From Rostrohypoxylon terebratum (taxonomy: Eukaryota > Ascomycota > Sordariomycetes > Xylariales > Hypoxylaceae): a stretch of 43,808 nucleotides of DNA. The notes under the pieces are model-generated. The model was not told the DNA's origin. It worked only from the letters and a program-made list of their open reading frames with translations, and ran no database searches. Numbering within the stretch: the stretch's first letter is position 1; each line of letters opens with the position of its first letter. Shown here in pieces: positions 1-11,280 of this stretch. Made by a program: the position numbers and the translations under genes. Where the stretch lies: contig MU386014.1 of the NCBI GenBank assembly GCA_022497145.1, positions 1-43,808 of the forward strand. The letters run 5' to 3'.

Positions 1-2439
1 TAATTTATTTAAAACTTTACTTTCATTTGAGATAAAAAAAAGTAAGCTTTTTACAACTATTTTATTAGTTTAATTTATTATAAAAATAGTCGATATTTAC
101 TTATAATTTATTTTTTAATAATATAATTTAATATTTAAATTAAACCTTTTTTTCTTTAAAAAAACTTATTATTTGTAAATATTAAAAAGTCTTACTATTT
201 AACATTATAATAATTAATCGTTTTAAACATAACTGAATTTATAATATAATTTTATAGGTTTTCGCTTATAAAGTGGATAATAACGTTTTAAAACTCTTTA
301 ATTTTATTATTTTTTTCCTTAACTATATCTTTTTAATATATCTTATCTTTAAACATGTTAAAATTAAGCTAAGCTATCGTTAGTTATAAACATTTAACTT
401 ATTAATCTTAACATTTTTAAGCTATTTTACGCTACTCCCGTGTAAATTTTAAACGTTTTACCTTTTAATCTTTATAAGTTTATTTTAAAAATATAACTGC
501 CATTTTTAATTTTAAATCTTTTATATCAAACGTTTATTACTACCGGATAATCTTATTGTTTTTTTTTTACATAATGTATTATATAATTTTTAAAATTTAT
601 TATCTTTATAAAAAAAGTAACGTTTCGTAGTTTTTACACATTTAATATTTTTTTATAATATAAATTATTTAATTTAAAAAGCGATTAAACCGTTTCACTT
701 TCGTATTAAATTTAATAACCTTAAAAAAATGTTATTTATTTATTATTCTTTTATCTTTATTTTTTATTAAAGTTTTTAATTTTTTTATTTTAACTTTATA
801 TCATAATAAACTAACTTATGATATATCTTTTTTTTATGTTTATTTAATACGTTACTTAAGATAATACTTATATTTACTTTTATAAGTAAAACAATTAAAT
901 ATATAAATAAAAAATAAGTTTAATTAAATTTTTAACGATTTACTTAATAATAAAACCATAAAAAACATATTAATAGTACTTAAAAAAATAAAGGTTAAAC
1001 TTAATTTAATAAGTTTTTTTATTTCTTTTAATTTTATATGATTAGTTATATAAAAAAAGTTTTTTTACGTTTTTTAACGTATTTAATTAAATAAAAAAAC
1101 GGTATAATAACGTTTTCGCCGTAACGTATTATAATAAAAGTTATCTCGTTTATATATACCTTATAATGCTTTTATAAAATATATTTATTAACAATCGAAA
1201 AAAAGTAATAATAAAAAACTTATCGTTTATTAATTTAAATATCTAATTAAACAAAAGTTATAAATCGATTTAATTTTATTATAATTTTAGTAATAAATTA
1301 ATTTTAAATCTTATAATGTTAAGTTAAAAATACCTTATTAATAAAACTTTTTAAAATTAAATAATAATTTAATTTTTATTAATAAACTTTAATGATTTTT
1401 AATTATCGTTTAAAACACATTTAAATTAAATTAAAATTATAACTTAAGTAATAAGGTTTTTTCGTAATTAATAAAAAAGCTATTAAATAAGTTAACTTTA
1501 AAGTTAAAATAAAACATTTTTATTCCCGTTTAATAGTGTATATAATATATAATTTCCTATTAATTTCTTTTGATATTAAACGTAAAAGCTCACTTATTAA
1601 AGTTTAAAGCTTTTATTTTTTTATTTAATTAAATAATTAATATTTTCTCAAATAAATTAATAAAAGTTTTAATATTATTAGAGATTAATTAAATATTTAA
1701 AGTAAATATAACGGTTTGTTAATTAAGTAATAATATTTAATATATTAAAGTTGAAAAAACTAAAAAAAAATAAAAATCTACAGTTATAATATAAATAAAA
1801 AAATAACCTTATAAAATTAATTAACCTTAAATTAACCTTAATTAAGTATAATATATATATATATTACCTTTAAAATATTACTATTACCTTTTAAGTTTTA
1901 CATTATATGTAATTATATACCGTTTTTAACATACATATAAAAAACTATAATAACGTATTATAACATTGATTAATTTTTTTATTTAATTCCATTATAACTT
2001 TTCAAGTTTAAACGTAAAAATGTTTTTCAAACGAATTAAAAAATATATCATATAACTTTTTATCAAAATTTAAAAAAGTTATTTATTAAAATGATAAACG
2101 TAAAAAAAAGATTAATAATTGTAATTAATTATTTTTTTAATAATAAATTATAAACGTTTTAATGTTAAATTAATTTCGCATTAATAATTATATATAATTT
2201 TATAACGTTTATTTATTTTTATATTTTAATTTATATTTTTTCGATTTAATTATTTTAATATTTAATTATTATATGTTATAACGTATTTTTTACTTAATTT
2301 TACCGTTATGATAATATTAATTAATATCAATTATTAAATAAATTTTAAAGAAATCTCTTATTATATATATATAAAATAATAATATTTAACTTTTTTATTA
2401 AAAAAATAATTATTAATTTTTAATTTATTTATTATTAAA

Positions 2440-3045
2440 AAATATTAACCGCGTAGTATAATTTATTATTTTCGGCGCGTAGTAAACGTTAAAATTAACG
2501 CGTTTAAAAAAATATAACTTTAAATATTTTTAAACGTATATAAACTTTTATATAATTAAATATTTCTTTACGTTTTAAACTTTATTTTTAATATTTATTA
2601 AATATTAATATTTTAATTATTTTAAGTTAATTATTTTACATTTATTTTGATTTAAATATTATATAATTGTCATTGTTGAAATACGTTTAATTTATTATAT
2701 TTAAATTTTAAATTATGCGATTTACATTTTTTTAAAGTAAAAGTTATATTTAAAGTTATTTAACCGTTATTAAATTTCAATTACGTATTTAAAATAAAAA
2801 CTGTTACTTTAATATTATATAACTTTTCAACGAGAAACATATCAATTATATAATTTAAAATTTAATTAAAATTAATTAAAAACATTTTAACAATTATAAT
2901 TATATTAAATTTAAAGTTAAATTAAACGTGAAATAATTAATTAAAAGTTTATATAACGATTTGATTAACGTTTAAATATATTAACGTTATTTAAGTTAAT
3001 ATTACACGCCGAAAATAAATAAACTATATTACGCGGTTAATATTT
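2440..3045. repeat. Imperfect long inverted repeat in RIP block
   Basis: Bases 2441-2485 (an ATTAACCGCGTA core followed by a TTTTCGGCG core) recur in reverse complement at about 2999-3045 (CGCCGAAAA, then TACGCGGTTAAT). Further inward, 2538-2575 matches the reverse complement of 2927-2958, and about 2665-2720 resembles the reverse complement of about 2845-2900, with a gap of roughly 55 nt between arms. The whole is a fold-back structure centred near 2.76 kb. It could be terminal inverted repeats of a small DNA transposon, two inverted copies of another element, or LTRs in head-to-head copies. The outer and middle matches are clear; the innermost ones are blurred by low complexity. Confidence 0.6.
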
Positions 3046-4025
3046 CTTTTATTATTATTATAATTTATTTATTAAATTTATTTTTATTTTTATTAAAAAC
3101 TTTTAAGTTATTACCGGTTTTATAAATTTCAAAATTATAATTTAAATTTAAAACGTTTTAATTAATATTATACGGTTTAAAAATCAATGAAACAATTAAT
3201 TTTATAAATAATTTTTTTTTCGTTATTATTTATATATATTTTTTTAAAATATTTTATTAGTTTTTAAATGTTTTAATTTTTTTAATAAATTTTCGAAAAT
3301 TAAAAATAAAAAAGTTATAATAAAAAATAATTTAATTAAAACGATTTTAAATAAAATACTTTTTTTTAAGATTTTTTATTTAATTTATAATTATTTTAAT
3401 AATTATATTATCGTTAAGTTTATATTTTTTTAAAAAAATTATAATTTTAACTTTTATAAACTTTTTTAATTTTAATTTAATTACACGTTTTACTTTTTAT
3501 ATTAAAATATTATAGTTTAATTTTTTTATTATTAAATAGTAATTTTAAAAACTTATAACTATTTATATTATTTACGTTTAACGTATCAAAAAACAATACA
3601 TATTTAATTAATTATTTTTATAATAATTTTTAAAAAACTTAAAATAATATTATAATTAAAATTAAAACCGACGTTAAAATACCGGTAATAATAACTTGAA
3701 AAATAAAGTTTTAATTTAAAAAAAAGTTATTTACATTTATAAAAAATAAAAGTATTATATATATAATAATTTATAATTTAAAAGTTGGAAAATAATTTTA
3801 AGTTCAATCAAATATCGCATAAAATTAATATTTCTTTAATAATTATAAATCGAATAAAAATTATTATAATTTATTATATATAATAAAATATATTTTTTAA
3901 AATTTTTAATTTTTTTATATAATTTATCATTATAAATTTAACATTACTTTTAATTTAATATAATATATTTAATTAATATATTAAAAGTTTTTTATAAAAT
4001 ATTTATTATTTATATATTAAATTAT

Positions 4026-4240
4026 TGAGAGACTACAATGGCTAGTTCACATGGCATGGCACTTCACATGCCATAGCAAGCGATGACGTCTTCTGATGAC
4101 ATCACAATGTGAGATAATGATTAGATAGCTGAGAGATCTCATAGATCTCATCTCGAGAGAGAAGACCTTCTTGTCTTCTCTTCTCTCTCAAGAAACAATC
4201 ATTCAATCCATCAAGAATCAATCCATAAGGTCTCCTAACA
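4026..4240. mobile_element. Solo LTR (215 bp) with 5-bp target duplication
   Basis: A 215 bp island of normal composition lies inside the RIP block. It starts TGAGAGAC and ends GTCTCCTAACA, so it has TG...CA ends and related terminal inverted sequences (GAGAC/GTCTC). It is flanked on both sides by the identical pentamer ATTAT (4021-4025 and 4241-4245), the 5-bp duplication made by LTR-retrotransposon integrases. No internal retrotransposon domain adjoins it, so it is a solo LTR left by LTR-LTR recombination, or a small non-autonomous element. It contains polypurine/polypyrimidine and short palindromic stretches (AGATCTCAT repeated, AGAAGACC/CTTCTTGTCTTC). Lack of RIP damage suggests insertion after the surrounding DNA was mutated, or that it was too short or single-copy to be hit. 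Orientation and superfamily are not determined. Confidence 0.8.
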
Positions 4241-4647
4241 ATTATAACATGTTATAATATATTATCATAACGTTTTATTTATGTTTTAAAAATAACGTGT
4301 AATTATATATAATATAAAACTTAAAAAATAATAATAGAATTTTAAAAGCGGTATATATATATTATATTTAATCGAGGTTAATCAAAAATTAATTAGTTTT
4401 ATAAAGTTATATTTTCGTTTATATTATAACCGTAAATTTTTTTATTTACTTTTTTAACTTTAATATAATAAACTTTTAATATAATATGATATTTTAATTA
4501 ATTATTATTTAAAAGTTTTAAATATATATTAGTATATTTAAATATTAATATAATAATAATAATATATATATATATATATATAATTAAATTAAACTTAATA
4601 AAATATTATTATATTATATATAAAAATTATAATATATTTATAATTAT

Positions 4648-4910
4648 ATAAAACCGTAAAAGGTTTTAAAGGTTAAATAACTTTTAAAAAATATTAACTT
4701 AATCTCTTTTAAAGGTTTATAATAAAAGTATTATACGATTAATAAAATATAAAAATATAATAACTAAAAAAAACACGTGATAAATTATATAAATAAATTA
4801 AGATAAAATAATTAAGCTAAAAAATAAAAATAACTTTTCCTTTTAATCTTTAAGCTTTGATTTTAAAATAATATATAACTTATTAAACACCATTTAATTT
4901 TAGTTTATTT
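4648..4910 (+). repeat. RIP-mutated repeat unit, copy A
   Basis: About 263 bp running from an ATAAAACCGTAAAAGG motif, through AAAGTATTATACGATTAAT and CACGTGATAAATTATATAAAT, to a TTTAATTTTAGTTTATTT end. The same ordered motifs recur at 5118-5378 (inverted), 5566-5834 (direct), 6710-6927 (inverted, most decayed) and 7072-7314 (inverted). This copy keeps the most C and G residues and is the best guide to the ancestral unit. It may be an LTR, a terminal repeat or a MITE-like element; the family is unknown. Confidence 0.7.
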
Positions 4911-5117
4911 ACCTTTATAAATTAAAAATAAACTTTATTAAATTAAATAACTTAATAATTATAATATCTTTAATAATATATAACTTTATTTTTTTATATA
5001 TTTAAATAATAATAAAAATAATAATATTAATATATATATGATATAAAAGTTTTAATATTTTAATAAATAAAATTTAAACGTTTTAATTTAATATATAAAA
5101 AAATTATAGAGATAATA

Positions 5118-5378
5118 AAATTAAAATTAAGTAATAAATAATATATCGTATATTTATTTAAAATTAAAGCTTAAAAAATAAAAAATAAAAATTTTTATTT
5201 TTTAATTTAATTATTTTATTTTAACTTATTTATATACTTAATCACGTGTTTTTACTCTAATCGTTATATTTTTATATTTTATTAATCGTATAATACTTTT
5301 ATTTTAAACTTTTCAAAAAATTAAATTAATGCTTTTTAAAGGTTATTTAACCTTTAAAACCTTTTATAATTTTATAAA
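5118..5378 (-). repeat. RIP-mutated repeat unit, copy B (inverted)
   Basis: Reverse complement of copy A. It shows the same series of landmarks in opposite order: AAAGCTTAAAAAATAAA, ATCACGTGTTTTT, TATTAATCGTATAATAC and ACCTTTAAAACCTTTTAT. Together with copy A it forms an inverted pair separated by about 207 bp. Differences between the copies are mostly C/T and G/A, as RIP predicts. Confidence 0.7.
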
Positions 5379-5565
5379 AATAATAAATATAAAAACTTAT
5401 AAAATTATTAAAAATATATTTAATTAAATTTTATAAAAACTTTATTAAAGTTTTTTAAATTAATTAATAATAATTTAAAAGGTATTATAATAAAATTTAT
5501 ATTTTTAATATATTATATTATTTATAATATTTAATTTTTAAAAATATATTAAAATTAAATAATAT

Positions 5566-5834
5566 TATAAAACCGTAAAAAGTTTTAAAAGTTAAATAAC
5601 TTTTAAAAAACATTAATTTAATTTTTTTAAAAAGTTTATAATAAAAGTATTATATAATTAATAAAATATAAAAACATAATAATTATAAGAAAACATATAA
5701 TAAATTATATAAATAAATTAAAATAAAATAATTAAATTAATAAATAAAAATAACTTTTTTTTATTTTTTAAACTTTAATTTCAAAATAATATATTATTTA
5801 TTAAATATTATTTAATTTTTATTTATTTATTTTA
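5566..5834 (+). repeat. RIP-mutated repeat unit, copy C
   Basis: Direct copy of A: it begins ATAAAACCGTAAAAAG and continues with AGTTAAATAACTTTTAAAAAACATTAATTT-like sequence and AAAGTATTATATAATTAAT. Several C/G positions of copy A appear here as T/A, for example the CACGTG of copy A reads CATATA. It is a more heavily mutated relative in the same orientation as A. Confidence 0.7.
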
Positions 5835-6709
5835 AGTAATATAACGTAATGGTTTACTATTTAACCCTTTTTATTTATAACTTTTTTATTAACCACATTA
5901 ATTATTTATTTTGACATAAAAAAGATTCAATTTTTTTTATCATCGTAAAAGTTTTTTCTTTTAAATTAATTTAAACTTTATTACACTTTATAATTTGAAA
6001 AAAACAACGTTAACGCGTTTTAACTTTAATTCGTATATAATATAACTTAATATATTAACTTTATAAAAATAAAACGTAATTAAAGTTGTCACTTACTTTT
6101 TTTAATAATAAATCGAAAATAACCCGTTCGTTTCGAAAATTAAACGTAAAAAAAAACTTATTTTACCTTTAAAAAATTAAAATTATAAACTAATAAAAAG
6201 GTTTATATACCACCTTATAACCGCCCCACTTATAAATCATAAACAATAACATATTAAACTATAATTTTTCACTTTTTTTCGCCGTTAATTTTAATTAAAA
6301 AAATATATAATAAAAGTTATATACTTTAACGTCGTTTATTAATTTTTATTAATAAAACCGATATTTTATAAAAAAACAATAAAAATCCTTTTAATTTAAT
6401 AACATATAAAACCGCATAATAAAATATAAAATCACTTTTACATCGAAATTAAATTAAAATAAAATTAAAACATATAAATAAACTATTTTTTAAAAATATT
6501 TAAAACTTTTTATTTTAATTATTATAAAGTCTTTTTCGTTTTTAAATATAAAAACTTAATAAAAAAGTTTTTAATAAATATATATAATTATAATTAAAAA
6601 TTTATACCTTAAAATATTAACTTATAATAATTTCGTATAATTAAAATATATAAATAATACCTTTTAAATAATTAATCGAAGTAAAAATTAATTAATTTAT
6701 TTTTATAAA

Positions 6710-6927
6710 TATTTAATAAATTATATATTAATTTAAAATTAAAATTAATTTTTATAATTTAATTATTTTAATTCAATTTATTTATATAATTTATTATATA
6801 TATTTCTTTATAATTTTTATAATTTTATATTTTATTAATTATATACTATTTTTATTATAAATTTTTTTAAAAAATTAAATTGTTATTTTTTAAAAATTAT
6901 ATAACTTTTAAAACTTTTTATAATATT
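6710..6927 (-). repeat. RIP-mutated repeat unit, copy D (inverted, decayed)
   Basis: Weakest of the five copies. The order of motifs (TTTAAAATTAAAATTAATTTTT, TTATATAATTTATTATATAT, TTTTATATTTTATTAATTATATAC, ACTTTTAAAACTTTTTATAAT) follows the inverted orientation of copy A, but nearly every C/G is gone. Low complexity makes the boundaries approximate. Confidence 0.5.
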
Positions 6928-7071
6928 ATAATTACTTTTATTAATATATAAATATTAATTATAATTACGTAATTATATATATATATATATAACTTTATAA
7001 AAATAATATATATATTATTAAAAAAAATTTATTTTAAAAAATATAATTTTTTTATATAATATTATAAAAGT

Positions 7072-7314
7072 AAATAAATTAAAATTAAATAATATTTAAT
7101 AAGTTATATATTATTTTAAAATTAAAGCTTAAAAATTAAAAAAAAAGTTATTTTTATTTTTTAATTTAATTATTTTATTTTAATTTATTTATATAATTTA
7201 TCACATGTTTTTTTTTATAATTATTATATTTTTATATTTTATTAATCGTATAATACTTTTATTATAAACCTTTTAAAAGTTATTTAACTTTTAAAACTTT
7301 TTACGGTTTTATAA
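7072..7314 (-). repeat. RIP-mutated repeat unit, copy E (inverted), at gene boundary
   Basis: Inverted copy of A, including AAAGCTTAAAAATT, TTATCACATGTTTTT, TATTAATCGTATAATAC and the terminal TTTTACGGTTTTAT. It ends only about 55 bp from the stop codon of the neighbouring minus-strand gene. This places a RIP target right at the gene's 3' end and explains the mutation spread seen there. Confidence 0.7.
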
Positions 7315-7367
7315 TAAATAATTAAATGTTAATATTTATACCGCACGTGTAATTTTTATTTAATTAT

Positions 7368-10250
7368 TTAAATTGTTTCTAAAGTTTCGGTATAGAAATG
7401 TTTTTTGGTCGAATAATTACGTGATAATATTCGTTTTTCTTCGGCATTAAAGTTAACTATAAATTCGTTCATAGTTAAGCCCTTAGTATTATTCTCTTCT
7501 CGTATGTCATGAAGTGTCTTAGACATGTTTTCTAGCAACTTTTTAACGACGCAAAGCCAAGCATCCCCATCTTCTTCGAGACGCTGTATTCTTCCTTCGA
7601 TTTGTTGCTCAAAGTGTTCATAGGATTTCTCTGTCTCATCGTGACTGGAATTCCCAGGCTTAATCGCATCGATTGTCTTTTCGACCAGTTCTGATATTTC
7701 TTTCTCTCTGGCTAACTTCTCCCTCTGCAGTCGTTCCCTTATCGAAGCAACACGCCCCCTGTCGTGGTTGCTTTCGCCTTCATCGCTAGTATCGGGTACA
7801 TGCCGTTCTAACGCTGTATCATGGTCCCTATCATCGTGCGACTGAGCCGATGAGAAAACTCCGGGTGGGTGGCTCCTTCTCCTAATAGATGGGGAACTAG
7901 GCGATGGTGGCAGCGATGGCATGCTGGTGAAGCTGTGTCGATTGGCCTTGCTACTAAATATGGTCCGCTCGATATCACCCGTTGCAGGATTTCGCTGCAT
8001 CATAACCGAGACAGGCCTCGGACGGGTCTTGGGTATTATCTTGAGCCTATGTTTCGTAGCTGGCCTGGAAGATGCATGAGGGGTTACTGGCGAGTGTATT
8101 GAGGAAATGGATAACGCCGCAGAACCTGGCCGAGATCTTAGGTCGGCAACAATCATGATAGGTGAAAGGGAAATCCGGCTGGTTGCCTGTTGTGGATTTG
8201 GGAAGGACGCATACTCCGGAGTTATCTCTATCGTCATGATAGGAGAAAGAGTCCAGTTATTACCCTGGAGAGTCGTTGAACGAGTCTCGGCCACGTCTCG
8301 AGCACTCCTTGAGGCCGGCAAAGTCGGGTCGTCTCTAGCGATAGCCATAGAGGGGTTGTCATGAGCTGTGTTTCCCGTGGAAGCTATATGACCAACGTGC
8401 ACGTGGGATAATTCCCGCTGCAATAGTTTCCGTGGTTGAGTGGTGTCCTGAGCGAACCATCCCAGGACGGGGGAATCCTTGCACGTGAGTGTCATAGATC
8501 GCGACGATGTTGTCCTCAGAGCAAGTTTAGCTGCGTCTAAATCTCGTCTCTTGTAGGCTTGTACCTTGGCCCTCCGTGCCATCCTTCTCTCCACAATACT
8601 TATTCGCCCGTCTACGTCGTAGTTCGTGAAAACTGGAATTTGTATCATTGTGGTAGTCTTGCTACCTGATGTTTGATAATAACCCTGGAGTGTTAAGTCT
8701 GTCGAGGTTAAGTCCCGCTTATTACAAGACTGTACTACTGTTGGACTTAATGTTGGAAGCGATGAGCAGAAGCGGTGGGTGGCCGCGGTAGGATATGACT
8801 TGTTCTCATTGATATCAACAGTGCACGTCCCAGGGCTGATAGTAGTGGGGGATCCTTGGCGAGAGCTTGTTGTCGTTGTAATGTCACTTATTAGAGACTG
8901 CCGTTGTGAACTTGTCTTATCACTCGTTGCAGGTGTGGTTGAATCATAAGTCGTCCCGGCCGGCGTGGAAGACGCACAAGACGGAGCGTATTTCACATCA
9001 CCTGTGGCTAATGGCGTGTTCTCCGCACCTGTAGCCACTGCCAAAAAGTTGTCTTTGACGTTCGTCATCGGGAAATTTCCTTGCTCAGATGCAAGACGCG
9101 TAGCGTCACCAAGCTCGGCAACCGGACGCGGCGGCTGCATTAATAGCTCGTCGAGTGAAGCAGCTAGCGGACTACCATATGCACATGCTCGCTTACTCGA
9201 CGTGCGGGGTCGCACCATTGGAGGGTCAGCGATACTTTCTTGATAAGATCCTGTTGAGCCGATGTTCTTGTCTGATGAGGGTGGTCTTGAGGTTGTGCTA
9301 GGTGGAGAGGGAAAGGTCATCGCTGCCAGCATCTTAGGAAATCCGGGAGAATCAGGCAGAAGAGCATCTCTAGGAGGCGCAAGAGTTTGTTGTGAAAGGA
9401 CTCCCCTCTCGACTGCTTGGGAGGAGGTCGAGGTTCCTGAATAGCCTAGGTTTAATTGCCCAGCTCGCTGCCCGTGGTTTTCGATCGATATTGTTAATGA
9501 ATTCTTGGTCGCTCCCCTGGCCAGCGTGGGGCGTTGATGGGGATTGCTGGGTCGGGACTGGGTCGGGACATTTCGCGAGCTTGCTCTATTTCTGTCATTA
9601 AACCCACCATCCGATGCGGGCTGTTTAACCTGAGCCGTGGACTGATAGTCATAGTCTCCCCCAACAGGTTCGGTAGCTACTCTCGTTGATAATCTAGACC
9701 GACTGACATCCCTCCTAACAGGGGACTGGTTCTCTGGTCTTGTATCCTCCGAACAAATGATCCGCGAAAGAGCCTTGGAGGAAACGCTTGTCTTTAGTGG
9801 ATGCACCCAGCCTTTTCGCGATGAGGTTCTCTCTGGCCACTCTTGATGAGCTGGCCCTTGACCGTTGAGGAGAATGCCAGAAGACGACTGAGACCTGCAG
9901 CGAGGGTGGTGGCCATTTCGACCAGGCGAGAATGCTATTGGACTATGAAGTTCACTGCTCGTCTTATACGGTGCTTCACGCCCGGGCAAGTGAGACGACG
10001 AGCCAGTGTGAGCTCTGGATTTCCATTCTCCTTTAAAAAAAGATTTGATTAACCATCTGCCACTGTCGCCTGCCAGCGTGTGGTTGTGGTTGTGGTGATG
10101 TTGAGAGGCTATATACCTTGATAGCGAACTGGGCCCAGAGCTAATCTGAGAGTCCTTGACGGCATCAAACATGTTAGATGTCGAACGGGAGCGAAGAAGT
10201 AGACGCGAAAGCTTTGAGGCTCGCTGCTCCTCGGGTAGAGGCTCGCTCAT
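7368..10250 (-). CDS. Low-complexity protein with C-terminal coiled coil, unknown function
   Basis: A single-exon frame of 960 codons starts at ATG 10250-10248. I do not recognise a named family. Most of the protein is Ser/Thr/Pro/Arg-rich and probably disordered. Ordered-looking patches are a motif DSPGFPKML at about residue 300, a basic helical stretch RISIVERRMARRAKVQAYKR at about 555-575, and two related hydrophobic motifs, LSPIMTIEI and LSPIMIV, about 30 residues apart near 675-705. From about 825 to 935 there is a charged helical coiled-coil region containing REKLAREKEISELVEKT and GDAWLCVVKKLLENM. A scaffold or cytoskeleton/membrane-associated role would fit but is only inference. The last 25-35 codons lie in markedly AT-rich DNA adjoining RIP-mutated repeat copy E, so the native C-terminus may be altered or displaced. 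No catalytic signature is visible. Confidence 0.8.
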   Translation of the reverse strand: MSEPLPEEQRASKLSRLLLRSRSTSNMFDAVKDSQISSGPSSLSRYIASQHHHNHNHTLAGDSGRWLIKSFFKGEWKSRAHTGSSSHLPGREAPYKTSSELHSPIAFSPGRNGHHPRCRSQSSSGILLNGQGPAHQEWPERTSSRKGWVHPLKTSVSSKALSRIICSEDTRPENQSPVRRDVSRSRLSTRVATEPVGGDYDYQSTAQVKQPASDGGFNDRNRASSRNVPTQSRPSNPHQRPTLARGATKNSLTISIENHGQRAGQLNLGYSGTSTSSQAVERGVLSQQTLAPPRDALLPDSPGFPKMLAAMTFPSPPSTTSRPPSSDKNIGSTGSYQESIADPPMVRPRTSSKRACAYGSPLAASLDELLMQPPRPVAELGDATRLASEQGNFPMTNVKDNFLAVATGAENTPLATGDVKYAPSCASSTPAGTTYDSTTPATSDKTSSQRQSLISDITTTTSSRQGSPTTISPGTCTVDINENKSYPTAATHRFCSSLPTLSPTVVQSCNKRDLTSTDLTLQGYYQTSGSKTTTMIQIPVFTNYDVDGRISIVERRMARRAKVQAYKRRDLDAAKLALRTTSSRSMTLTCKDSPVLGWFAQDTTQPRKLLQRELSHVHVGHIASTGNTAHDNPSMAIARDDPTLPASRSARDVAETRSTTLQGNNWTLSPIMTIEITPEYASFPNPQQATSRISLSPIMIVADLRSRPGSAALSISSIHSPVTPHASSRPATKHRLKIIPKTRPRPVSVMMQRNPATGDIERTIFSSKANRHSFTSMPSLPPSPSSPSIRRRSHPPGVFSSAQSHDDRDHDTALERHVPDTSDEGESNHDRGRVASIRERLQREKLAREKEISELVEKTIDAIKPGNSSHDETEKSYEHFEQQIEGRIQRLEEDGDAWLCVVKKLLENMSKTLHDIREENNTKGLTMNEFIVNFNAEEKRILSRNYSTKKHFYTETLETI

Positions 10251-11230
10251 CCTCGCCCGAGAGTGAAGAAAAATGCAGGGACGCTGCAGTTACAGCCGGC
10301 CATCAATGTTAAGGAGAGGATAACGTAGTACGCTCTGTAACGTCAGGACCTCACACAAGCCAGCATGCTGGCTGGTTATGCTCGGTAGGTCCAGGACGCA
10401 GCGATTGTAGTACTGCGACCAGTTATGCAACCTGTCTACCCGATATCTTCAGAAACCCAGAGTCCCAGACACGCTCAGACACAGTTGTCTGTTGAGGAGG
10501 ATCCGAAGGGACGGGTAGGGCCGAGTGAGCCAAGTGAGTCGAGATTGTGTTAAGAATCGTGGAGAGGGGGCTATTGGAATTCGGCACGACGTCAATTACC
10601 TACCAATGAACGATATGATGGACGATATGAATGAGAAAAGATGAGCGAGGTGAGCGAGTCCGTCCGAGGCGTTCCGGATCTTCTCTCTCAGAGTAATCTA
10701 ACTCAGAACGCGCCTCTCGCCCACATTGATCAGGATTCGCTTTACTACCATAAATTATTCCTCCCACGACCAACTAATAGGTATTAGTTAATACGGGTAG
10801 TACTGGTACTGGTACTGGTAATAGTAGGGTAGTAGTAGGGTAGTACTACAAATAGTACGGCTGGTAAATTACCCAGATGGGTGATGATTGGCGGATTCAG
10901 CTCATCTTCCTAAGGGAGACAGACTATCGCTTCCCTTTCTCATCTCATCTCCAAGATCCAACAGCCCTGTCCTTTCCTTGCGCCTTTGGGAGTTTTTTTG
11001 AATGATGTAGCATGGGTTAAGTGACGCCGTCGGGTTGTCGCTTTAATTCACTGGTCAGCTTCACTTGACACTTTACCCATCCGGTGATGGTGGAGGATGA
11101 AGATCTGCAACGCCTTCCCTATTTGCCGAAATAGAAGTAGTCCGTTGGTCCTTAAATAGATACCTACCTCTGCAGCTTAGAGCATACACATAGTAGATAG
11201 CTTCAAGTTTCATTTAGTCTCCAACCAGAC

Positions 11231-11280
11231 CTCTTGTTGATTCTTGTTGATTCTTGTTGACTCTTATCAACTCTTGTCAA
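11231..11280. repeat. 10-bp tandem repeat (TCTTGTTGAT-type), 5 units
   Basis: Five consecutive decamers, TCTTGTTGAT twice, then TCTTGTTGAC, TCTTATCAAC and TCTTGTCAAT. The first three and last two are related but diverged. The repeat lies about 1 kb upstream of the sec23 start codon. Confidence 0.7.

Larger units (their letters stand above)
1..7367. other. RIP-degraded AT-rich repeat block, no intact gene
   Basis: This stretch is overwhelmingly A and T, with long runs of TA dinucleotides, very few CA/TG dinucleotides and scattered surviving CG. That is the signature expected from repeat-induced point mutation (C to T at CpA on both strands), known in Pezizomycotina. No open reading frame of useful length exists in any frame, as expected for RIP-killed transposons. 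Several internal repeat relationships survive (listed separately). One island of normal base composition, 4026-4240, is a later insertion. The original element classes cannot be named from the remaining sequence. The block probably continues to the left of the window and probably forms constitutive heterochromatin (inference). Confidence 0.9.

Noticed and set aside
7869..10052. Plus-strand frames opposite the 960-residue gene
   Set aside because: Shadows of the long minus-strand coding sequence.
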